A model generated the notes under the pieces. It worked only from the letters and a program-made list of their open reading frames with translations. It did not search any database and had not been told where the DNA came from. A stretch of 64,000 nt of DNA from Fulvivirga ligni (lineage in GTDB: Bacteria; Bacteroidota; Bacteroidia; Cytophagales; Cyclobacteriaceae), in the NCBI RefSeq assembly GCF_021389935.1, contig NZ_CP089979.1:6410501-6474500 (forward strand), written 5' to 3'. Made by a program: the position numbers and the translations under genes. Of the stretch, positions 28,271 through 37,994 are shown in pieces; within the stretch, counting starts at the first letter, position 1; each line of letters begins with the position of its first letter.

Positions 28271-30781
28271 TTAGTGCTCTACCAGGTAGCTTACATTTTC
28301 AGTGATGGTTTTCACCCCTTCCTCCGTTTCCTTTTTAGTTAAGTACAGATTACCCTCTGAATCGTAATAGAAATATGATGCGTAGTTCTCCTCATCTAAG
28401 GTTGCTTGTAGCCTATAGTCTGTAAGGTTGTAGACATAAGAAGTCATATTACCTTCAGAAGGAAAAAGGCGCAGATCATCGAACCAGGCTGTAGGGGCAC
28501 TTCCTGATTTAAAAGTTAATTCAATGGAAGAATTTGGAATGGGGCAAACAAAGGCGCTATCTATGCGCTGCCACCCTTCGATGATATTGCCCTTTGGTTT
28601 TAACATAAAAGAAGCGACCTGCAGATCATCTTTATCTTTTATTTTGACTTCGATACCAATATTCTGAGCCAGAATGGGAACAGTTTTATGCTTATCATTT
28701 ACAGAAACCCATGCGCTCACCTGATATTTTTTAGCAGAATCGAGCACCAATAACTTTTGTTCAAATGTCTCTTCTCCAGAAATTTTCAAGCTTTTGCTTC
28801 CACTATGCGCGATATTATTATCCAAGTTAGCATTTACTACAGGCTGAATATCATTTCTAAACATTACATGACCTCTCCAGGCACCTTCAAACAGGGCTCT
28901 TTTAAGAATTAGGATAGACCATTCAGGGTGCACCGGATGCTCCCTTCTACAAATAATTTCATTATCACGAATGTGACGGAAGTAAAAGAAAAATGGAAAA
29001 CCAGACCAGAAATAGCTCCTTCCAAAGACGTCTACTTCATCATAGCCTTGTATTTCGTCTAAGCTAGCTTTAACAATTACAATGTGTTTATAGCAAAAAT
29101 CTGTAGGATACCATTTATAGCGAGGCAACTGTTGGTTACCAAACACCCAATTCCCAGAGGCCTTCCCAGTAAGGTATTCGAAACCCGTATAGGCCATCTC
29201 ATTGTATCTCATATTGACACCATTGGCACTTGGTAAATGACCACCATAGTCATACAATGCCGCATTATGAATTCCAAGTACATTTTCATTTTCAATATCG
29301 TAGCTATACGGACTATAAGCTGTCATGGTATTTAGCTTAATCCAATCGGGCACAGCATCGATGGCTGCATATTCCCAACTAAACTGGTCCATTTCAAATG
29401 TTCCTCCATCTCTTAAGGAAGGAGGATTAGTTTGATCTCTATCTACTTTATATACATAATCAGCTTCCTTACGCCATACCCCTTCACTACCATTTTCATA
29501 GCCCGACTTATCATTAAGTCCACTAGCTTCATATTGCAATGGCCAAGTATCAGAAAAAGTGGCTGTAGTGGTGGAGATAACTCTACTTTTCACCTGTGTG
29601 GGCACCTGAATGACGGTATCCTTGAATAAATCCTCATCAGGATCTACGGTGATCTGTTTTGTTACTGTAGTGAAATTACCCTGACAGGCAGCACACTGAT
29701 AGTACACATTGAGTTTCACCGTGTATGTACCAGCTGAGGCGTAGCTATGCAGAGGAGCTTCTTCTTGAGAGGTTGTACCATCACCAAAATCCCATTGGTG
29801 GATCACATTACAATTTTGCGGATTACTTATATATTTCGTGAAATCAACAGCACAAATTAAGTTTTGCCAATCAAAATCTGCTTCAACATCCTCCAGAGTA
29901 GAGGCATCAAAAGTAAAACACTTATAATCCAAATAACTCACACCGCTGATATCAGTAGAGCTAATATATTCGCTACCTGGCTTTCCAAACCTTCCCAGTT
30001 GAGAGTAATAACAAGAGCCACTTCCTTGCCCATTATTGAGTCCTACTGTTGCTGGTATGCCGTAAAAACCATTATCACTACTAGATGCATCTCCGGTAGT
30101 CCACTGCATATCTCCGTAATAAAAGGCAACATTATTGCCAGCACCTAAATAAGGATCTGCCCCATCACTTATTACCAGCTTGAAAGTATTGCGTTTATCA
30201 GATTTCATTCTGAAATAACCCACATTATACCATATTACGGTAAGCCTGGTTGCTTCAACCTTATACGCCACATAACCAGTGTTATTTCGGGTATCCACGT
30301 CTGCCCAAAATGGTGCTATCATATCTCGTGGAGAGGGGAATCCGGTAGAACTGTAAGTTGAGTCTAATTCATCAAAAGTGATATTCCCATTATTATTTAT
30401 ATATACCTGATTATAATTTGTGCCAAAAAAATTGAAATTAAACGGTATGTTGATCACAGAGGTGGAACTATCATCATTTGCAGGCAAATAACTGAATGAA
30501 GGATCTAATAATGGATTCTCCACCGAACATGAGAATGACTGTCCTACGTTAAATTGAGCAAATCTAGACGTCTGATCAGTTTTATCAGGAGATTCAGTAG
30601 CCTCCTTTTGAAGGGTAGGATAATTCTTCTGAATAGCAGACTGAACTACCGGATTTTTAGCTGCCTCCTGCATTTTTCTATAGTCAGAAGTGCCCGGTGC
30701 CGGTTGATTTTGAGCCTGAACTCCAAAAGGTAGTAAAAGCAACAAAATCCATAATATCTTAATAGGGTTAGGCCTTTTCAT
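28271..30781 (-). CDS. Secreted NIDO/PKD multidomain protein with an RHS-like end
   Basis: An 836-residue protein with a signal peptide ending near GVQAQ. Residues ~75-290 look like a nidogen-type (NIDO) extracellular domain (INIPFNFNFFGTNYNQVYINNNGNITF, MIAPFWADVDTRNNTGYV). A PKD domain follows (~300-380, HQWDFGDGTTSQEEAPLHSY). A jelly-roll, carbohydrate-binding-like region lies at ~640-770. The last ~55 residues (YFYYDSEGNLYLTKKETEEGVKT) resemble an RHS/YD unit. No T9SS tail is seen. It lies 2 bases after the 1611-residue gene and is probably a partner of the same complex at the cell surface. Confidence 0.75.
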   Translation of the reverse strand: MKRPNPIKILWILLLLLPFGVQAQNQPAPGTSDYRKMQEAAKNPVVQSAIQKNYPTLQKEATESPDKTDQTSRFAQFNVGQSFSCSVENPLLDPSFSYLPANDDSSTSVINIPFNFNFFGTNYNQVYINNNGNITFDELDSTYSSTGFPSPRDMIAPFWADVDTRNNTGYVAYKVEATRLTVIWYNVGYFRMKSDKRNTFKLVISDGADPYLGAGNNVAFYYGDMQWTTGDASSSDNGFYGIPATVGLNNGQGSGSCYYSQLGRFGKPGSEYISSTDISGVSYLDYKCFTFDASTLEDVEADFDWQNLICAVDFTKYISNPQNCNVIHQWDFGDGTTSQEEAPLHSYASAGTYTVKLNVYYQCAACQGNFTTVTKQITVDPDEDLFKDTVIQVPTQVKSRVISTTTATFSDTWPLQYEASGLNDKSGYENGSEGVWRKEADYVYKVDRDQTNPPSLRDGGTFEMDQFSWEYAAIDAVPDWIKLNTMTAYSPYSYDIENENVLGIHNAALYDYGGHLPSANGVNMRYNEMAYTGFEYLTGKASGNWVFGNQQLPRYKWYPTDFCYKHIVIVKASLDEIQGYDEVDVFGRSYFWSGFPFFFYFRHIRDNEIICRREHPVHPEWSILILKRALFEGAWRGHVMFRNDIQPVVNANLDNNIAHSGSKSLKISGEETFEQKLLVLDSAKKYQVSAWVSVNDKHKTVPILAQNIGIEVKIKDKDDLQVASFMLKPKGNIIEGWQRIDSAFVCPIPNSSIELTFKSGSAPTAWFDDLRLFPSEGNMTSYVYNLTDYRLQATLDEENYASYFYYDSEGNLYLTKKETEEGVKTITENVSYLVEH

Positions 30782-30783
30782 CG

Positions 30784-33700
30784 TTAATAATCTTTTGGAA
30801 TTGAAATAGTCTTGCTGTAAGTAGTGGTTCCCTGGCTTTGGGAAGGATCATCTAGTGCGGTAATGCTACTGACCTTCGCCATGAGCTGGTTACGGTACCC
30901 TGCCCTGATAATCATACATTTATACTCTGTAGCTGCTAATGAATTATTGGAGTAAAGGATCATTTCACCTCCTTCACTACCTATATAAATTCCTTTGCCA
31001 ATAGGATTTTCAAGTTCACCGTTATGATCATAAAGCAATATTTCATCACCAGGATGTAAGCTGAGCTCAACATTTGATGGTGTAGAAAATGTAAACAGAT
31101 CATTTTTATAAGGATTGGCCTGAACGTTACCTATGGTAAAGCCAAAACCTACATTTTGGTAAGCACCACCCATACCAGAATATTTAGTGTAAGCTGGTAT
31201 AGAATAGGTGTACACAGGATCATCAAAATTATTATTAACCGTGCTCAATAGAACCTCCCCTGATAGTTTATCCCATTTCAGGTTAGTGGTTTTTACTAGT
31301 GAGCCTCCATCATAAGCCTCCACACTCTCAAGCACTCCTGATTTAAAAATCACCTTATTGGTAGAAGCTGTTTTTAAATCTGTACTACTCTTACTTACTC
31401 TTGGCCACACCGTAGGTACCGGCAAAGGGATAATCACAAATAGTAAAGGAATATAGACTATATCCACATTAAGCCTTGCTCCGCCTGTCCATGCGTTATC
31501 TTCATAATGTCGCATATCCATGAACAGCTCTGTTTCCTGACCTAAAGTCATTTTTGAAATGGAATTATTATTAATTTCATTAGATGAAGCCAGGCTTATG
31601 GTTCCATCCCCGTTATCTTTGAAAATATTTCCCAGTTCATTTATTTTCTTCTGCTTGTAAATTTTCTGAGATGAGCGGTAATTATATTTCACCCAAGAAA
31701 TAGGCTCAGGCTCTATAGATCCTGTATTGTCTTGGCGGTAGTTACTTACCTTTTTAGGCTTACCGTGCATATCATTAGTTATTATGCTATAGCCTTGAGA
31801 ACTGGCCAGACTGGAAATACCAATGCTTCCCAAGAAAGGCACCATTACTGACAGCTTATAAGGCTTATTCACTTTGTCTGTTTCATCAGTAATTACCGGA
31901 AAATCTTTTGCAGTATAGAATTCACTTACTTTCATTCCTGAAGTTCCATAGGTGATATTAGGGCCGGAAGGAAATAATGGCTCGCCATCCGATAAAGTAA
32001 TATGATTGACCTCTTTTCCTGCCAAATAGGCTGAAGCCAAGCTTGTTACGGAAACCTTACTATAACCCACTTGAGGCCCAGGATAATAGGTTTCATTGAT
32101 CGGATATTCGAAATAAAGATTATTATCCGACCTTAATGGCACTGTTTCTACATACTTCTTCGCATATCTTAAAGGGATTTCCTCTCCGCCAATTATAGGC
32201 TCATAAGCAGCCACGCCGCTACTAATAAGCTCTCCATTTTCTTCCGTAGTATATTCGTAAACCTGCCCATACAGGCCTTCTTCATCATCTGACCATTCAT
32301 CGGTTATAGTGAGCTGCTTCACCCTCAGGCCTCCACCATACTTTATTTTATCGGGCGTTTTCAGCCTGATCCATGATTTATCGGCTACAACCTCTCTTCC
32401 CCATTCTTTTTTATAGCAATAATTATAAAATCCCTCAAACATCTGACGGATCTGAGCACCTAACCCAGCTAAGCTCTTCATTTGGCTTATGCGCTTCGAA
32501 GTGCTATTAGTCTGCTCTAGTCTTCGTCCGGAGTTGGTTAATTCAGGTTGGTTCGTTCTTAAGTGCTGAAAGGTTCTTAGCGAAAACGGGTGATAGCCCT
32601 CCTCTGACTTTACATAAAAATATCCATAAGCGTATTTTCCACTACCATCTTTCTCCAGCCCCATATTCTGAGCAAAATCAATATCTGCGTAGCCAGATAT
32701 GTATTCATGAAAGTTTTCGGCAGGGGTTCTCAGATTTATAAAATTCTTAAAGAAGAGCTGACCTGTTTCATTATCAAGATATTTCAGCACTTCCTTTCTA
32801 TGATCACTTGCAGGAAATGATGTTTCTAATGGCTTTTCCAGTTTAAACCTGATCTTCATGTTACTCTTACTTAAAAGAAATTTATTCTGAAGACTTCCGG
32901 TGGAAGAGGAATAAGGGTCTACAATATCTGTCATCTGCATGGCAGTACGATTCTGCACATAAGCATAATCATCAGACTCATAATCTATCATTACCCTACT
33001 GCCTGATGGCTGCCTTATCTCAGATAAACTCCAGGCTGACATATAATTATCTAAATCTTCCTTGTGCGCAGGATTTTGATCTACATATGGAAAATCTCTA
33101 TTATAACGCTGATTACCAGCAGGGTAAGGCTTGTAATTCCCCCACCTATCATAAGCATAGAAATCATAGGCTGGATTAGCATTACTATAGGTAAACTCAT
33201 AAGGGCTCATACTCCCCCTAGTACTATTCCCATGCTCAAACCACATTTTTTTAAGGGTTAGCTTCCCTCCAGAAGCGTTATTATAGACTCCCGGACATAG
33301 TGAATAGTCATATTGAAACCTGACCGTTTTAATTGGATAATTCACACCTGCAGATCTGGTGTAAAGTTTAACTGTATTTAAAGCATGTAATCTTGCTCCC
33401 TGGTTATTGCTATCCTGTAATTTAGCTGCTACTCCTCGCCCATCATTTCTGGCAGAAGTTTCAAAAGTGGCTATGTGTGATTTAGTTTCTGCTTTTGCAA
33501 GATACCAAACCTCTTTCTTCCCATAAGTGTAGGAGCCCATATCATCCCTTGGATCTGTTATCCAACCCTCTTGAAAATGCGCCTTAGAATAAGGATCTCT
33601 CCATTGGTACGGGCTGCTAGCATCAGAGGTTTGCTTGTATGTAAACTTCACCCAATAACCAAGATCATCAGCGCTCACACCGTTACCAGTTACGTCCACA

Positions 33701-35619
33701 TAGTCTGCACCCACAATTGATGTAAGAAGGTAAGAGTGCGCATATGGCGGTAATTCAGTCTTTTTTAATTGTTTTCTGGTTCCGCTATGTTGATAAGAAG
33801 GATCATTACCACCATTATTACCTACGTTTACTCTAGCCGTTTGCCCGGCTTGTTTTTTAACACTAAAGCTGGCGTTTTCCTGATATAAATTATAAGCAGG
33901 TAAAGCATAATTATATCTCAACCCCTGTGCGTTTAATGCTGTATATCCTGCGATATGATGTGCCGGCAAAGAGGATCTGTTAAACTTAATCTCTGATCCG
34001 CTTTTGTTTATATAAGTAATATTAAACAGCGAATTCATCTCCTGCGCTCCACTTAAAAGCTCAGCATTTGTAATAGGCTGCACCACCTGACTTCTGGACT
34101 TACGCTCTCTATTTGCGCTCACATTTGATGGTGCTAACTGTTTCCAATTCTTATTTTCAAAACTACTTTTCAAAGTAGGATTTCGCCTACTGCCCCCCAA
34201 CTCTAATCTCACAGCCTTATCTCCTCCTATAGCTTTAGAGGTAGCAAGTTCCTCAACGGTGGGCTCGCCATGCCCTTTTAAATACCATGGCTCATACAAT
34301 TGATTGAGGTTCTTTTCCTGAAAGGCTGCTTTAGAGAGCATATCATTATTGTCACTCCATAAGCCAGAAGTGGACTTAGAATGGTTAACATCTAGGTTAA
34401 CTCCACCATGAGACGCTGCGGGCGCCACATCTACCCCTACCGAAGCACCTACCGATATTGATTCGGTTTTTGGATCATGGATTCTACCATAATCATTTCG
34501 CATAGGCCTATACATGGCTGCCAGACCTTGCCCATTTACAGAATAAATATCATAAGTAAGTGAAGGAATGGCCAGGTTAGGAGACTCTTTAGACACCATT
34601 CCATCCTTTTCCCGGTTAAAGTCAAGTAAGTCCTCATCACTCTGTGAATGCTGATAATGCATATATCCATAAGCATTTGACTTCACTCTTTTCCGGTTAT
34701 TTTTTAGCCATTGCTCATTATAAAACCCTCTAACGTAAGGAGCGCCAAATACACCCCACCACGAGCCACCTAACTGAAACTGAGCAGCAATATTGATATT
34801 CCTCATAGGCATGCTTACCATGGGCGTGTAGGATGGGTGCGCTAATGAAAGTGTAGCCCCCCACTTATTTTCAACAGTGGTTGCTCCCTTAAAAACTTTA
34901 ATGTCTTTAAAAGTTTGAGACATTGAAACATTTTGAAAACCTTGTCTGGAATGATATCCGGCGGTTAATCCAGTTTTGCCCAGCTTCGAATCCAGTCCTA
35001 GAGAAGGCGAAACCCCTATTCCTTCTTTAGGATTTAGACTTACTTGCAGCGCCGCACCGGCAGTCATAGATGATCCCACCGACTGTTCATAGCCAACTGA
35101 TCCGTCTATGCTGTAGCCCATTCCGGTATAGGTATTGTGAGAAACACTGAAACCTACATTCAATGAGAAGTTATCACTACCAAAAAGCTCAACTCCTGCA
35201 CCTGCGCCCAGGCCAACTGTAACACTAGGCTCAATGGCCATCTTAGTGTATACTTCATCACCCTTGAACTCATCTGGCAAACCTCTCATTTGGCGCGTAA
35301 TGGCTCCTGGATTTAAATTAAACCCTAATCCTACCCAACTGGCCTCCTGGTCCATGCCTATGCCTGCCTGATAGTTCAAATTAAACGGATACCCACCATT
35401 GGGACCGGGCAACTCAAAAAGCGGAATGTTATAACTAAAATCTCCACTAAAAAGATTAACCATCTCGGTGGCTCCAGCTGGCTGAAAAGACTGAACCTCT
35501 GGCTGAGTAGGTCCAGAAGTAAGAGCCTGAGCTGAAGGGATGTAGAATAACTGCAGACACATTAGAAAAGAAAGAAATAATGCAATGGTCCGCTTTCTTA
35601 GGTTGAATAAATTCATCAT
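30784..35619 (-). CDS. Very large SpvB-like exported protein
   Basis: A 1611-residue protein with a signal peptide (…CLQLFYIPSAQA). The N-terminal ~110 residues (MVNLFSGDFSYNIPLFELPG, NLNYQAGIGMDQEASWVGLG, NLNPGAITRQMRG) follow the pattern of the SpvB/TcB beta-propeller start, where a 'SY-IPL' strand leads to 'GxGW' and 'I-R'. The rest is long, beta-rich and Tyr-rich, with many short repeats typical of Bacteroidota RHS-associated giants. Its start overlaps the upstream lipoprotein gene by 4 bases. In Tc toxins a SpvB-like protein and an RHS protein together form the toxin shell. The same pair is present here in one operon, which makes a split toxin shell a plausible reading, but this is inference. 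Confidence 0.75.
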   Translation of the reverse strand: MMNLFNLRKRTIALFLSFLMCLQLFYIPSAQALTSGPTQPEVQSFQPAGATEMVNLFSGDFSYNIPLFELPGPNGGYPFNLNYQAGIGMDQEASWVGLGFNLNPGAITRQMRGLPDEFKGDEVYTKMAIEPSVTVGLGAGAGVELFGSDNFSLNVGFSVSHNTYTGMGYSIDGSVGYEQSVGSSMTAGAALQVSLNPKEGIGVSPSLGLDSKLGKTGLTAGYHSRQGFQNVSMSQTFKDIKVFKGATTVENKWGATLSLAHPSYTPMVSMPMRNINIAAQFQLGGSWWGVFGAPYVRGFYNEQWLKNNRKRVKSNAYGYMHYQHSQSDEDLLDFNREKDGMVSKESPNLAIPSLTYDIYSVNGQGLAAMYRPMRNDYGRIHDPKTESISVGASVGVDVAPAASHGGVNLDVNHSKSTSGLWSDNNDMLSKAAFQEKNLNQLYEPWYLKGHGEPTVEELATSKAIGGDKAVRLELGGSRRNPTLKSSFENKNWKQLAPSNVSANRERKSRSQVVQPITNAELLSGAQEMNSLFNITYINKSGSEIKFNRSSLPAHHIAGYTALNAQGLRYNYALPAYNLYQENASFSVKKQAGQTARVNVGNNGGNDPSYQHSGTRKQLKKTELPPYAHSYLLTSIVGADYVDVTGNGVSADDLGYWVKFTYKQTSDASSPYQWRDPYSKAHFQEGWITDPRDDMGSYTYGKKEVWYLAKAETKSHIATFETSARNDGRGVAAKLQDSNNQGARLHALNTVKLYTRSAGVNYPIKTVRFQYDYSLCPGVYNNASGGKLTLKKMWFEHGNSTRGSMSPYEFTYSNANPAYDFYAYDRWGNYKPYPAGNQRYNRDFPYVDQNPAHKEDLDNYMSAWSLSEIRQPSGSRVMIDYESDDYAYVQNRTAMQMTDIVDPYSSSTGSLQNKFLLSKSNMKIRFKLEKPLETSFPASDHRKEVLKYLDNETGQLFFKNFINLRTPAENFHEYISGYADIDFAQNMGLEKDGSGKYAYGYFYVKSEEGYHPFSLRTFQHLRTNQPELTNSGRRLEQTNSTSKRISQMKSLAGLGAQIRQMFEGFYNYCYKKEWGREVVADKSWIRLKTPDKIKYGGGLRVKQLTITDEWSDDEEGLYGQVYEYTTEENGELISSGVAAYEPIIGGEEIPLRYAKKYVETVPLRSDNNLYFEYPINETYYPGPQVGYSKVSVTSLASAYLAGKEVNHITLSDGEPLFPSGPNITYGTSGMKVSEFYTAKDFPVITDETDKVNKPYKLSVMVPFLGSIGISSLASSQGYSIITNDMHGKPKKVSNYRQDNTGSIEPEPISWVKYNYRSSQKIYKQKKINELGNIFKDNGDGTISLASSNEINNNSISKMTLGQETELFMDMRHYEDNAWTGGARLNVDIVYIPLLFVIIPLPVPTVWPRVSKSSTDLKTASTNKVIFKSGVLESVEAYDGGSLVKTTNLKWDKLSGEVLLSTVNNNFDDPVYTYSIPAYTKYSGMGGAYQNVGFGFTIGNVQANPYKNDLFTFSTPSNVELSLHPGDEILLYDHNGELENPIGKGIYIGSEGGEMILYSNNSLAATEYKCMIIRAGYRNQLMAKVSSITALDDPSQSQGTTTYSKTISIPKDY

Positions 35620-36191
35620 AGGTCTACTGTTGGAATGTCTTTTTTAGAAATTGATATTTTCACTAAGCCATCTCCAAATGCTGGAGAATCTATTAGAAGG
35701 GTCGATTGATCTGATACTGCGGCGTCGAAGCCTAAAACAAAGTTTCGTTCTGGCCTTAAATCAAAAGCCTTTTCAAAATGGAACATAACACATGGGTAGC
35801 GCTGCCCGTCTTGTTCAAGGTAAATCTGATCTTGAAAATTATAGGAGAAATAATAGGCCCTCTGCTCCCACACTTTTTTATCTTCAGAAACCCCTTTGAC
35901 AAAGTCAATAGATGGATCTTTAAAGCTGATTCTAAGAATATAGTATTGAAAGGAGTTATCAGCCGACTTAAACTTCTCGCCACCTGAATGGCTTTCCTGA
36001 ATCCATTTATATTCCGGAGGTAAATACTGTAAATCAAAAACATATGGATCTGCTACAACTTTTGAATGTAGTCCATGATCATAATCTCTTACCCACTTCA
36101 CATAATCTTCCTTATCCAAGGAACCTGAACATGAAATACAAAAGCTATAAAAAGCAAGAACTAAGACAATGGCCAATCTTCTCATCATCAT
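35616..36191 (-). CDS. Putative lipoprotein of unknown function
   Basis: A 191-residue protein with a hydrophobic leader and a probable lipobox (LAFYSFCISCSGS). The rest is a beta-rich soluble domain with no recognised motif. It overlaps the SpvB-like gene by 4 bases and lies 4 bases after the preceding gene, so translation within the operon is coupled. It is probably anchored in the outer or inner membrane facing the periplasm, as a minor component of the large-protein system. Confidence 0.6.
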   Translation of the reverse strand: MMMRRLAIVLVLAFYSFCISCSGSLDKEDYVKWVRDYDHGLHSKVVADPYVFDLQYLPPEYKWIQESHSGGEKFKSADNSFQYYILRISFKDPSIDFVKGVSEDKKVWEQRAYYFSYNFQDQIYLEQDGQRYPCVMFHFEKAFDLRPERNFVLGFDAAVSDQSTLLIDSPAFGDGLVKISISKKDIPTVDL

Positions 36192-36195
36192 ATCA

Positions 36196-36966
36196 CTACT
36201 TAATATTTGATGTTACTGATTCAGGAATAGATACTGGCTCTACAAAAATGGAATGAAACACTTTGTCACCATCTTCACAATTTACCTTTACAATGCTCTT
36301 AGCCTCATTACCACAAGCATCTTCTACCTTTAAGAGCACAGTGTAAACCGGAGATTTATCTATCATTACCATCATCCCCTTTCCTCCTTTGCTAATTACT
36401 TCTTGCCTCGGTTGGTAAAGCATTTTTGACATGGATTCATCCAAAACAAACCAATGTGCTTTATACGGTGCTCTTCCTCCAGAAATGGACACATAATATT
36501 CCACCGAATTTTGAGCTTCTAACTCACAACTTAATTGTATAGGGTTGACAGTAATCTGAGGGTTAGGAGGGTCATTTTTTAGATGTCCTTTTCCTTGAAG
36601 TGCCAAATTGAATCTTCGATTATTTTCTGCAGTAGCTTCAACAAAATAAACTTGGTCGGGCATTAACCAGTCCATTTTTATTTCATAATGGTTGAGGCCG
36701 TAAGATTTAGCTAAGGAGTAATTGGCTACTTTTTCATGCTTCCAATTATATATCTGAATATTAAGAAACTTGTCTATACCTTGCTCATCAAAGTATTTGA
36801 TATGCCCCACACCATCTATTATTTCATAAACTTTGGCGTGACTCTTACCATTGAGATCTATATAATATGGTACTGAGGTAGATGTAGCTATTTGCCCAAA
36901 GCACAGGACAGAAGATAACTCTACCAATAACAGTACAATACCACTTTTTAGGTTTAGGTTAATCAT
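36196..36966 (-). CDS. Secreted protein of unknown function
   Basis: A 256-residue protein with a signal peptide (MINLNLKSGIVLLLVELSSVLCFGQ). The middle part (PNPQITVNPIQLSCELEAQNS, ISGGRAPYKAHWFV) resembles the Ig-like 'SprB-type' repeats common in exported Bacteroidota proteins. The C terminus carries CGNEAKSIVKVNCEDGD. No T9SS tail. It sits in the middle of the minus-strand operon, 29 bases after the barrel-like gene. Confidence 0.6.
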   Translation of the reverse strand: MINLNLKSGIVLLLVELSSVLCFGQIATSTSVPYYIDLNGKSHAKVYEIIDGVGHIKYFDEQGIDKFLNIQIYNWKHEKVANYSLAKSYGLNHYEIKMDWLMPDQVYFVEATAENNRRFNLALQGKGHLKNDPPNPQITVNPIQLSCELEAQNSVEYYVSISGGRAPYKAHWFVLDESMSKMLYQPRQEVISKGGKGMMVMIDKSPVYTVLLKVEDACGNEAKSIVKVNCEDGDKVFHSIFVEPVSIPESVTSNIK

Positions 36967-36995
36967 GGTTATAGTGGTTTACTGATACTATATGT

Positions 36996-37994
36996 TTATT
37001 TAAATGCGCTTATTCCTAGTCTAAATATCCATGGTGAATGATGTATAAAATATTGATCGTTAGGCTCTTCATTTACATTATAAAGAACAGATATATTAAC
37101 AGCTATTTTTGATGTAACAGGCAACAAATACCCCCCACCAAAATAAAAGTGATGATTTGATGATTGTGCTTGCTCTTCTTGATTTACCTCACTAATGATA
37201 TCTTCAGCCTGAGCATAAATCCTATACTTTAAAAAGGCGGCTTTTACAAAGGTTCGCACGCCCACCTCGGAACCAGGATATTGCGGATCACCTGTAACAT
37301 TCCATTGTATGTCAGGCCCTACTCCAAGAGAAACTGATTTCCAAAATTGATAACCGAGAGCAGGTGACAGATAAATCACATCATTATTTAAGAAATTAGA
37401 AGCGCCTATATTCCCATCGAAATAAAGTTTATCCCAAATACTTGGTCTTGGAGAGACATCAATTTGTTGTAACTCTCCCACGCTCTTTTCTTGAATTATC
37501 GAGTTTAAATAGGCTTTACCTTTTTGCGAAATGCTCTCAATCATATCATCTATCATGGCTTCATCTAAAGAATATCCATACAGATAGTCCATATCCGAAA
37601 TGGAATAGGCAGGTAATTTCATATTACCAAGCGAGGGGGCATCTACCTGAGCATTTAATTCCGGTAATGACATCTCTTGGCTGGGTTCGGCAGGAGGTTG
37701 ATTATCAAAGAAATCTTGCTTCAATGCATTTATATAGCTTTGTTCATCAACTTCCGTTGGAGCATTTAAATCTTTCGGGAGATACCCCACCTGCAAAAGC
37801 GAATCCCTCTTTTCTTTTATAAATTTCGCATTATGAATTACGGTAGTGGAGTCCACTTTTGAATTCTCAACAAGCTGGCTCCAGCCTGAACTGAAATCTT
37901 GTGCTTGCACAGAAATGACAGTAAGTAGGGTCATCAAAGCTCCCAAGCTTAGAAAGTTACTAATGAGGCGATATGGTGATGAATGCCATATCAT
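36996..37994 (-). CDS. Outer-membrane beta-barrel-like protein
   Basis: A 332-residue protein with a signal peptide (…TLLTVISVQAQ). Residues ~30-180 are helical and acidic. The last ~150 residues (LYFDGNIGASNFLNNDVIYLSPALGYQFW, VSLGVGPDIQWNV, FYFGGGYLLPV) alternate in the manner of an outer-membrane barrel, and the chain ends with an aromatic near the C terminus (FRLGISAFK). The start overlaps the LRR gene stop (ATGA). It could form the surface anchor or export channel for the operon products, in the way PorP/SprF-like proteins attach T9SS cargo, but it is not clearly of that family. Confidence 0.65.
   Translation of the reverse strand: MIWHSSPYRLISNFLSLGALMTLLTVISVQAQDFSSGWSQLVENSKVDSTTVIHNAKFIKEKRDSLLQVGYLPKDLNAPTEVDEQSYINALKQDFFDNQPPAEPSQEMSLPELNAQVDAPSLGNMKLPAYSISDMDYLYGYSLDEAMIDDMIESISQKGKAYLNSIIQEKSVGELQQIDVSPRPSIWDKLYFDGNIGASNFLNNDVIYLSPALGYQFWKSVSLGVGPDIQWNVTGDPQYPGSEVGVRTFVKAAFLKYRIYAQAEDIISEVNQEEQAQSSNHHFYFGGGYLLPVTSKIAVNISVLYNVNEEPNDQYFIHHSPWIFRLGISAFK

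Noticed and set aside
35756-36043. 95-codon minus-strand frame inside the lipoprotein gene
   Set aside because: It is nested in another frame of the recognised lipoprotein gene and shows no domain; a shadow.
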